Source: Leptofilum sp050292445 (GTDB lineage Bacteria; Chloroflexota; Anaerolineae; Promineifilales; Promineifilaceae). Taken from it: 31,721 bases of DNA. Below the pieces are notes generated by a model. It ran no database searches and had not been told where the DNA came from. It saw nothing but the letters and a program-made list of their open reading frames with translations. Position numbers and translations under genes: made by a program. Shown one piece after another: positions 23,101-28,852 of this stretch (positions are counted from its first letter, which is position 1; the number at the start of each line of letters is the position of its first letter). The stretch covers positions 1-31,721 of the forward strand of contig JBNKLQ010000037.1 in the NCBI GenBank assembly GCA_050292445.1, given 5' to 3'.

Positions 23101-23861
23101 CGCACCGCCATGCCTGGAAAATTGAGATCGTGCTGGAAAACCAGACCTGGCTGGCCAATACGTTGATGAACATGGGGCTTTCATACGGCCGTCTCGGTCA
23201 ATTTGCGTTTGCTTTAAGTTGCTACACCAATGCCCTCTCGTTGGCCCAGGATCAGGGATTAAAGGCAGAAAGTGCGCGGGTGTTGGGCAATATGGGGCGC
23301 TTGTTTGGCTGGCAGGATGAGGTGGAAACGGCCGTTGTCTGCCTGGAAAAAGCGGTCATGCTGGGTCGCCAGCTGGAGCTACAGGCTGATGTTTGTAATG
23401 ATTTGCTCTCGTTGGCCCAGCGAAAATTGGCGCAGGGACGTGTTGCTGAAGCGCAGCCGCTGGCAGAAGAAAGTCTCAGGATCGCCCAAAAGGTAGGGCG
23501 GCAAACGGTTGTGCAAGCCGTGCAGCTATTGTTGTGGCGCTGTGAAGCGGCCGGCGCTAATCGGCCCGTCGCGGACATTTTGGCAGAGTTGTCAGCGCGG
23601 TTGTCCACCACCACCGTTCCAGAAGAAATCGCTGCCCTTCAGTTTACCATGTGCCAGCTAGACCCCACCCGCGTGACGTTGTTTGAGGAAACGGCCGCTC
23701 TCTACCGCACCCTGTACCAAAAATCCCCCAACGTTGAATACAATAAACGGTACCACTTCCTCACCCAAAAATCGCTGCCCCTGCCAGATATACAACTCAA
23801 TCCCCCGCCGCTTTCCCCGCAAAACAAAACTGTAGCCCAATTACTGAAACAAATCGTTTAG
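20103..23861 (+). CDS. BTAD-domain transcriptional activator with AAA ATPase and TPR repeats (SARP/LAL-like)
   Basis: 1252 residues from the ATG at 20103; the frame is open back to a GTG at 20028, but the added residues are not conserved-looking. Order of parts: a winged-helix DNA-binding domain (about 5-90, IQLQLLGTFSLKVNGATPVL, then RRKTRALIAFLA), the bacterial transcriptional activation domain (about 97-240), an AAA/STAND-type ATPase with Walker A DAGAGKS (296-302) and Walker B LLFIDD (410-415), and about ten TPR units from roughly residue 690 to 1170 (recurring LGNxGLVxxxLGExxxAL patterns). Such proteins use ligand or protein binding by the TPRs and ATP to switch on transcription; the target is unknown. 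It carries seven ACGGCCGT copies (20457, 21238, 21908, 22119, 22978, 23185, 23338). Confidence 0.92.
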   Translation: MSHMIPIQLQLLGTFSLKVNGATPVLRRKTRALIAFLATVGQPQPRRKLMMLFCPEANAPSRALAVLLSRVRKQLGREILHTDGEMIRLDFDTATVDVAQFLAILEDAQNEPTVPQLQTAVSLYRAEFLAGLTLDDAPEFDQWVLVQQARFRHLLERGLVRLITQLMAQEQTEAALPVAQQLVQHNPLLEEGHARLMLLYAQTGQRAAAVAQYEQCCAHLQAELAVEPTPELQTLYAQIKAGKVGQPMPVALPATPEASVTKTADFVGRDAEMSQLLAVWRAAQAGTGQILLIEADAGAGKSRLVQEFAAHLRPGQALLGHCYESTMALPFQPWQEILTAHLAQWDDAALQALPLFVQLYLSRLLPAQAERFLGGTAVSHPIQAGELGQLLTTVFDFLSRSPDGGSQPRLLFIDDLQWADEASLQLFSTIALRLARQPILLVGALRREDRENSPALQTLLHDLSRKSAHRMQLSVFSVQTIQQLMEHLWPELPLGYREHVARMVAQATGGNALFVTELLMELSQAETLPETLPVPPSVRELVNRRLQRMTLSGRQVLEALAVLNSPATLVLVQRVSARSEEEAVVAIEVGVRQGLLVCDEAKRPFTHDFRHELVREAVLAQLGGVRRELLHRRAARQLEIMGATAAILAYHWGKAGEVDKETHYLIKAGLAATAVYAHEEAIHHFQHALPRLTDLPEKVDILCRMGESYHKIGNSEQAEAVYREAEALAQTIKNPELKARTAAALGHLYLANANYPAASEQFDRALASYGVSDHPDKINVLDGLATLHLRQGAFNRAIDFAQEALRLARAQKNEREEVRCLATVGMILTFTGDYENAFKVFNEGIALAEAANNLTGLAKCYANASSLFYYKGELAESLSYTERAWQIDKQLGHQHGIARHLGNMGLVLLDLGEPERALLHMQQALAMEEALGNREGMSRNIGNMALIYFRQEAFATAVPYIEQALALEKELNNQEGIARNYANLGMIYHHLGQYEQALVAHRHAWKIEIVLENQTWLANTLMNMGLSYGRLGQFAFALSCYTNALSLAQDQGLKAESARVLGNMGRLFGWQDEVETAVVCLEKAVMLGRQLELQADVCNDLLSLAQRKLAQGRVAEAQPLAEESLRIAQKVGRQTVVQAVQLLLWRCEAAGANRPVADILAELSARLSTTTVPEEIAALQFTMCQLDPTRVTLFEETAALYRTLYQKSPNVEYNKRYHFLTQKSLPLPDIQLNPPPLSPQNKTVAQLLKQIV

Positions 23862-23966
23862 CCGTTTGGAAACGGGCTTGGAAACATGTGCGGCTATGCT
23901 ACGGGCATGGACACACAGGTATCGGCAAAAAACCAGCAAATGACCCATGTCGATTTGTATTACGAT

Positions 23967-23988
23967 GCTGGCACTTTGTTTTGCCAGC
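23967..23988 (+). terminator. Hairpin downstream of the BTAD regulator gene
   Basis: GCTGGCA (23967-23973) pairs with TGCCAGC (23982-23988) around CTTTGTTT; TTGGTTT follows. It is 105 bases beyond the stop codon and may end the transcript. The remainder of the 23862-24051 gap shows only a weak 6-base hairpin (CCGTTT-GG-AAACGG, 23862-23875). Confidence 0.5.
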
Positions 23989-24051
23989 TTGGTTTAGCCT
24001 TGTAGAGAAGCCATCTGATCGCCTCTCTGCCTGAAAACATGGATCATCATT

Positions 24052-25449
24052 ATGAACACAACCTTCTCAAAAACCATTGGATTTATTTTGCTTTTACTGG
24101 TTCTAATGGCGGCTTGCGCTGCGCCACGTCTGGCGGCGGAAACGGCCGTTTCCCAACCCCCAATCTCTAACCCCCAATCTCCTAATAACATTTCCGATCC
24201 CGACTTGGTTGTCACGCCTGCACCGCTGACCGCTCCGGCAGTGGGCAGCAGCGTGACCGACCCGGTGTTTGGCAGTGCGCTACGCCGCTTGACCAATACC
24301 GGGAACAATGGGTTTGGCACGCATATTTACTCCCAGCTGCAAGCCTTTTCCGCCGATAACCAATACATTTTGCTGATTGAAGATGAATGGTACACGGTGC
24401 GCCGCCGCGACACGCTGGCGCTGCTGCTGGACGCCAGCGATACGGCCTCTTGGAACGCCCCGCGCTGGCACCCCACCCAGGCCAACACCATTATCCACTT
24501 TGATGACAACAGCGACACAACGCTGCGGCTGCAATTTACGGATGTAACCAACGGCCAAACGACGACCGTGTTTACCTTTCCCGCGCCTTACGAGCGCATC
24601 CGGTCTAACCAGAGCTTTGACGAGATTTCACGAAACGGCCGTTACCTGGCGGGCATGGCGTCGCTTAGCGGGGGTGACCAGATGCTCTTCACGCTCAATA
24701 TCGAAACCGGCACGCTGGGGGCCCAACTGCGCCTCTCCGCCGATCTGTACGGCGGCCCCTGCGCCCCCGATCCCACTTGGGGCGAGGTCGAACCGGACTG
24801 GATTGGCGTCTCGCCGCTGGGCAACTACATGGTCGTGCAGTGGACCCGCGACGGCACGACGCGCTGCTCCGGCTTGGAAACCTTCGACATCAACACGGGT
24901 GCCTTCGTGGGACGCGTTTACGACGGCCACCAGCACGGCGACCTGGGCGTGATGGCCGACGGCGTGACGGAATTTTTCATGACCTACGAGCTGTATCATC
25001 CGTCCGGCTTGCTGTCGCTGGGCTACCGTACGCTGCCGGGCACAGCCACCGTGCAAGACCCGGTTTACCTGCGCACGCTAGATTGGGTCGGCGACCACAT
25101 TTCCTGCAAAGGGCCGGATGGCGTCTGCCTCATCACCACCATTGCGGACAGCAGCGACGGCTGGAGCGCGTTGGAAGGGGAGCTGTTTTTGCAATATCTG
25201 GATGGCTCGGTGGAGCGGCTGGCGCATCATCGCAGCAGCGGGTGTGGCTATTGGGTGCAGCCACGGGGGAGTTTGTCACGAGACGGCCGTTACGTCATTT
25301 TCGCTACGGATTGGGGCAGCGGCATTTGCAGTTCACCGGTTGATCTAGGTGCGGGCGACGCTTACCTGATTGACTTGCAAGTCAGCAGCCCACCGCCGGA
25401 TTTTACGCCGACGGCATGGATTTATTTACCGTTGGCTGTGAAGGGGTAG
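24052..25449 (+). CDS. Secreted lipoprotein, propeller-like repeats, with YLPL C-terminal tail
   Basis: 465 residues. The signal peptide ends in the lipobox LMAAC (Cys22). Residues 23-60 form a Pro/Ser/Asn-rich linker. The body has TolB/WD40-like strands with repeats such as FSADNQYILLIEDEWY, ISRNGRYLAGMASL, VSPLGNYMVVQWTRDG and LSRDGRYVIFATDWGSG, suggesting a six- or seven-bladed propeller, and about six cysteines in the second half that may pair outside the cell. It ends in TAWIYLPLAVKG. The gene is clearly richer in GC than the right-hand part of the window. ACGGCCGT is at 24142 (linker), 24635 and 25283. There is no clear ribosome site before the ATG. Exact function is unknown. Confidence 0.82.
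   Translation: MNTTFSKTIGFILLLLVLMAACAAPRLAAETAVSQPPISNPQSPNNISDPDLVVTPAPLTAPAVGSSVTDPVFGSALRRLTNTGNNGFGTHIYSQLQAFSADNQYILLIEDEWYTVRRRDTLALLLDASDTASWNAPRWHPTQANTIIHFDDNSDTTLRLQFTDVTNGQTTTVFTFPAPYERIRSNQSFDEISRNGRYLAGMASLSGGDQMLFTLNIETGTLGAQLRLSADLYGGPCAPDPTWGEVEPDWIGVSPLGNYMVVQWTRDGTTRCSGLETFDINTGAFVGRVYDGHQHGDLGVMADGVTEFFMTYELYHPSGLLSLGYRTLPGTATVQDPVYLRTLDWVGDHISCKGPDGVCLITTIADSSDGWSALEGELFLQYLDGSVERLAHHRSSGCGYWVQPRGSLSRDGRYVIFATDWGSGICSSPVDLGAGDAYLIDLQVSSPPPDFTPTAWIYLPLAVKG
24155..24181 (+). repeat. Short tandem repeat next to the palindrome in a lipoprotein linker
   Basis: AACCCCCAATCTC occurs twice (24155-24167 and 24169-24181), directly after a 16-base palindrome GGAAACGGCCGTTTCC (24138-24153). 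It encodes the linker SQPPISNPQSPN. The 22-base unit starting at ACGGCCGT (24142) recurs with one mismatch at 26303 in intergenic DNA. Confidence 0.6.
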
Positions 25450-25459
25450 GAGGGGGAGG

Positions 25460-25477
25460 GGGAAACGGCCGTTTCCC
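25460..25477. repeat. Intergenic 18-base palindrome, identical to that at 2208
   Basis: GGGAAACGGCCGTTTCCC, 11 bases after the stop codon of the lipoprotein gene. The same 18 bases occur inside the permease 1 gene at 2208-2225. As RNA it would form a perfect hairpin, so it may also contribute to transcript ending. Confidence 0.8.
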
Positions 25478-25562
25478 TACTGACTTATGCAACCAGTATC
25501 CGTAGCCAATCTGCTGCTTATTGCTTGTTCCCATTGCCACCAAAAAAATTCTGAACCAGGCG

Positions 25563-26183
25563 TTAGGGGCGAATTGTCCAATCTTTGACGATTTGCACCC
25601 TATGACCGTAAAGATTAGAAATGCTCTTGTCGGCTTCTGCTTTTGCTTTCAATGCGGGGAAAATATTTTCCATATAGTTGTGATGGCATGATTCAGAAGA
25701 CCAAAAAGTTGTTACTAAAAATCTATTCCTATCGGTAAGATATTGCCATAAAAAACCACCCAGCATTCCTTGAGCCGTAGCCATCCCCGGATTCCATACG
25801 GTTTTTTGGACATTGATGAAAGAAGTTTCCATTTCCGGAAATAGCGTACAGTCTGCAATACGAATTAATGAGGCGTTTGCATCTTTTTCGCTGTCGTTTT
25901 TGGGAATGCGCAATACGCCTTTCAGATAAGATACCTTTATGTGGCTGTATGTTTTTTCTTGTTTCGCTTTCGCCGCAATTTCATCGTGAGATACCTGCAT
26001 AAATTCATCAATATCTTCCTTTGATTCCCATAACGAAAGAATAATTGCTGTATTATTTTCCCACCCACCACATTGGTTTAAAAAACCTTTATTTAAGACG
26101 GACTCTCTCCAATATAGTTGACCATTGGAAAATGCTTCTTTGGATTCGGAATGAACATCACACTCGATATATTTAGCGTACAT
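25563..26183 (-). CDS. DUF4937/YdbC-like dimeric alpha/beta-barrel protein
   Basis: 206 residues. The ATG at 26183 has AGAGG seven bases upstream. Two halves of about 100 residues each show the antibiotic-biosynthesis-monooxygenase-like pattern: KYIECDVHSESKEAFSNGQLYW, then GFLNQCGGWENNTAIILSLW with ESKEDIDEFM; and in the second half GMLGGFLWQYLTDRNRFLVT with TFWSSESCHHNYM. The name DUF4937/YdbC is my best recollection and no catalytic function is known. Base composition is near 40 % GC with different codon use, in contrast to the GC-rich lipoprotein gene beside it, and it carries no ACGGCCGT, so recent transfer is plausible. The palindromes at 26303 and 26361 lie upstream of it. Confidence 0.75.
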   Translation of the reverse strand: MYAKYIECDVHSESKEAFSNGQLYWRESVLNKGFLNQCGGWENNTAIILSLWESKEDIDEFMQVSHDEIAAKAKQEKTYSHIKVSYLKGVLRIPKNDSEKDANASLIRIADCTLFPEMETSFINVQKTVWNPGMATAQGMLGGFLWQYLTDRNRFLVTTFWSSESCHHNYMENIFPALKAKAEADKSISNLYGHRVQIVKDWTIRP

Positions 26184-26302
26184 GCTTTTACCTCTGACGG
26201 TTTATTGCATAGAATTCTCTTTAAATTGACGGTTGGTGAATGTAAACCTGCTGCCATCGAGTTTTATGTAATATTCGATCAGCCTGGATATGGCGTGTGT
26301 TA

Positions 26303-26310
26303 ACGGCCGT
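26303..26310. repeat. Intergenic ACGGCCGT followed by TTCCCAATCCCCAA
   Basis: Lies upstream of the DUF4937-like gene. The 22 bases from 26303 match 24142-24163 in the lipoprotein gene with one mismatch, so more than the octamer is shared. Confidence 0.7.
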
Positions 26311-26355
26311 TTCCCAATCCCCAAACCAACCATTGATCACGTGGCAAATGTAGGA

Positions 26356-26376
26356 GAGAAACGGCCGTTTGTCAAA
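26356..26376. repeat. Intergenic extended palindrome unit
   Basis: A 21-base stretch reading GAGAAAC, then GGCCGTTTGTCAAA, recurs at 31558-31578 with one mismatch (G to A within the palindrome). It lies 26 bases from the DASS terminator. Confidence 0.7.
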
Positions 26377-26402
26377 ATGAGAGTGATAGGGTGAAATAAA
26401 AG

Positions 26403-26427
26403 TGGCCGGGTCAATTTGACCCGGCCA
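26403..26427 (-). terminator. Intrinsic terminator of the DASS transporter gene
   Basis: TGGCCGGGTCAA and TTGACCCGGCCA form a near-perfect 12-base stem around one base. On the minus strand CTTTTATTT follows. It is 32 bases beyond the transporter stop codon. Confidence 0.85.
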
Positions 26428-26458
26428 GGAAGATTTTAGTCCAAAAGCTACTAGAAAT

Positions 26459-27916
26459 TTACCATAGCCCCAGAATTTTCCACCAAAGGCCGCCGATACC
26501 TAACCAAATCACAATATTGACGACACTGATAATGAAGCCACTCTTCCACCAATCGCCCATTTCCACATAGCCGGAGCCAAAGAAAACCGGAGCCGGACCT
26601 GTGCCATAATGTGTCATGCTGCTAAACAAGTTGCTGAAAAAGGCCAACACCAGTGCAGCCAACATCGCCGGGGCACCTGCGGCAATGGCCACCACCAAAA
26701 AGGCAGCATACATCGCACTCACATGTGCTGTATTACTGGCAAATAGATAGTGGCTGTAGAAATACGCCAGACTCAATACGAGAAACGCGGCTACCCAGCT
26801 ATATCCAGAAACAACTGTGCCCATTCTGTCGCCAAACCAGGGAATGAGACCCAGACTATTAAGCTGCGAAGCCATCATGACCAAAGCTGCAAACCAGACG
26901 AGCGTATCCCAGGCACCACGTTCATTCAGAACATCATCCCAGCTAAGCACACGGGTGAGCAGCAGTAAGGCCAGGCCCATGATAGCGGCTGTGGTGCCGT
27001 AGATGCCCCCTAACTGCTTACCAAAAATCCAGAGAACAATCAGCAATACAAACACGCCGAGCATAATCCACTCAACTGATTTCATGCTGCCCATTTCGGC
27101 CAATTTTTTCTTAGCAATGTCCGCTGCTTCTGGTGTTTCTTTGATCTCGGGCGGGTCCATTCTGTATAGCAGCCACGGGACGAGTAACAAGCTGATTACA
27201 CCCGGCACCAGAGCCGCAAGTGCCCAGCCACCCCAGGTTATTTCCACACCGGCATTGTCTGCTGCCAGCGTGGCGGCAAGTGGATTCGCGGCCATCGCTG
27301 TCAAAAACATAGCGCTGGTAATCACCAATCCCTGGAAAGATGCTTTGACAAGGAATGAGCCAATTTTTCCGGCTGTACCATCATCTGGTTCACTGCCATA
27401 TGCACCGGCAATCGACCGCAGAACCGGATAGATAACACCACCACCACGGGCCGTGTTACTAGGAATGGCTGGTGACAAAACCAGGTCGGTTGCAATCAAA
27501 CCATAGCTGAGCCCCAATGTTTTCTTGCCCAATTTGGACATAAACATGTAAGCAATACGTTCACCTAATCCCGTTTTGATAAAGCCGCGCGAAATGAAAA
27601 ACGCCATCACGATCAACCAAATGACGCGATTGCTAAATCCACCCAGGGCCAGCCCCAAAGCTTCTTTGTTCGTTCCCGGTAAAGCGAAGGAACTCATTAG
27701 AATACCAATGATGGCAACCGCCCCCATTGGCAATGGCTTGGCAATAATACCCACGATAGTCGCCACAAAAATCGCGAGCAAATGCCACGCTTCAATCTCA
27801 ACACCTTCTGGTGCTGGAATAAACCAGATTACCAAACCAATAATAATTGGGATTGCGAATTGAATAAGATTGTTACTTCCTCTGTTTTTCTGCATTGTTG
27901 TATTTTCAGATGTCAT
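26459..27916 (-). CDS. DASS/SLC13-family dicarboxylate transporter
   Basis: 485 residues with about 11-13 hydrophobic helices from residue 18 on. The two Ser-Asn-Thr motifs of the family are visible: LSPAIPSNTARGGG (first sodium/substrate clamshell) and YLFASNTAHVSAMY (second), plus SSMTHYGTGPAPVFFGSGY near the end, characteristic of the 2-oxoglutarate/malate translocator-like branch (SodiT1, YflS, CitT). It probably imports or exchanges C4-C6 di- or tricarboxylates. The ATG at 27916 has GGAGG six bases upstream. The upstream neighbours encode a two-component system with a periplasmic sensing domain, a usual pairing for such transporters. No ACGGCCGT is present in this gene. Confidence 0.93.
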   Translation of the reverse strand: MTSENTTMQKNRGSNNLIQFAIPIIIGLVIWFIPAPEGVEIEAWHLLAIFVATIVGIIAKPLPMGAVAIIGILMSSFALPGTNKEALGLALGGFSNRVIWLIVMAFFISRGFIKTGLGERIAYMFMSKLGKKTLGLSYGLIATDLVLSPAIPSNTARGGGVIYPVLRSIAGAYGSEPDDGTAGKIGSFLVKASFQGLVITSAMFLTAMAANPLAATLAADNAGVEITWGGWALAALVPGVISLLLVPWLLYRMDPPEIKETPEAADIAKKKLAEMGSMKSVEWIMLGVFVLLIVLWIFGKQLGGIYGTTAAIMGLALLLLTRVLSWDDVLNERGAWDTLVWFAALVMMASQLNSLGLIPWFGDRMGTVVSGYSWVAAFLVLSLAYFYSHYLFASNTAHVSAMYAAFLVVAIAAGAPAMLAALVLAFFSNLFSSMTHYGTGPAPVFFGSGYVEMGDWWKSGFIISVVNIVIWLGIGGLWWKILGLW

Positions 27917-28089
27917 TTTGACCTCCTTCCGAAACGATAGTGACTAATTTCACAATTACAACAAGCATAAAACATTGCTATGAACAGATCATAAAAAAAT
28001 ATTGGACTGTATTAAAAATGTATAAAAAGGGAAGGAAATATTAGCGCAAAACAATAAGTGCCAGGCGGCAACTTACGTAAGCTATAAGC

Positions 28090-28125
28090 GTTCAGTTACA
28101 CAGAGCAACTGTGTTCTATCTGAAC
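28090..28125. promoter_or_regulatory. Dyad in the region between response regulator and transporter genes
   Basis: Nested arms GTTCAG (28090-28095) with CTGAAC (28120-28125) and ACACAG (28098-28103) with CTGTGT (28109-28114), loop AGCAA. The word TGAACAGA occurs here (28121) and again at 27979, closer to the transporter start. It may be a hairpin that ends the regulator mRNA or a binding site for the response regulator. Confidence 0.4.
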
Positions 28126-28157
28126 AGAGGCGGTAATTTTGTTAGGAGAAAAACATA

Positions 28158-28847
28158 TTAGGGTTCAAACGAGTAGCCAATCCCTCGCTCGGTGAGTAGG
28201 TGATGTGGCTCGGCCGGATTCACTTCAATTTTTTGACGCAATCGACGAATGTATACCCGCAGATACTCGGCTTCCTGACCGTATTCCGGCCCCCAAATTG
28301 TGCGCAGAATAGTTTCATGTGGCAAAACTTTGCCGGGGTTTTCCATAAAATAAACGAGCAGATTGTACTCTGTTGGGGTTAATTCGAGCGGCTTGCTGCG
28401 GACGGTTACTTGGTGTCGCTCACGATTAACCACAATATTGGCGTGCGTTAAGACATCAGGGGGAGGGGAAGTCTTGCTCCATTTAGAGCGGCGCATCACA
28501 GCGTTTACCCGTGCCAGTAGCTCATCAACGTCAAAGGGCTTAGTCAGATAATCGTCCGCTCCCTGGTTGAGCGCTTCGACTTTGTGGTGCTCTTCTTCAA
28601 GGGCCGACAACACAATGATAGGCACCATTGACAAGCGGCGAATATGCCCAATGGCCTCAATGCCGTCCATGCGGGGCATCATCAAATCCATAATCACTAG
28701 GTCGATGTCATTGGCCTGAAACATTGCCACCGCTTCCATGCCGTTCGCGGCGGTATGTACCTGAAAGTAACGTTTCTGCAAATTGCGGCTCACAAAGTCC
28801 CTTAGTGGCTGTTCGTCATCCACCACAAGTACCGTGATTTTATTCAT
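28158..28847 (-). CDS. Response regulator, OmpR/PhoB family
   Basis: 229 residues. Receiver domain (1-120) with acidic pair Asp10-Asp11, phosphoacceptor Asp54 in VIMDLMMP, the conserved hydroxyl residue in VLSALE, and Lys105 in TKPFD. The C-terminal winged helix (about 133-228) ends LRVYIRRLRQKIEVNPAEPH, then LLTERGIGYSF, close to the KdpE/PhoB type. The ATG at 28847 has AAGGAG 10 bases upstream, within the end of the kinase gene, and only 5 bases separate the two genes. It is phosphorylated by the kinase encoded just before it and probably controls the transporter gene that follows. Confidence 0.96.
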   Translation of the reverse strand: MNKITVLVVDDEQPLRDFVSRNLQKRYFQVHTAANGMEAVAMFQANDIDLVIMDLMMPRMDGIEAIGHIRRLSMVPIIVLSALEEEHHKVEALNQGADDYLTKPFDVDELLARVNAVMRRSKWSKTSPPPDVLTHANIVVNRERHQVTVRSKPLELTPTEYNLLVYFMENPGKVLPHETILRTIWGPEYGQEAEYLRVYIRRLRQKIEVNPAEPHHLLTERGIGYSFEP

Positions 28848-28852
28848 TGAAT

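Noticed and set aside
23862..23875. CCGTTT-GG-AAACGG, which looks like the palindrome turned inside out
   Set aside because: Not a perfect palindrome (the central GG breaks it) and a single case; treated as a weak hairpin.
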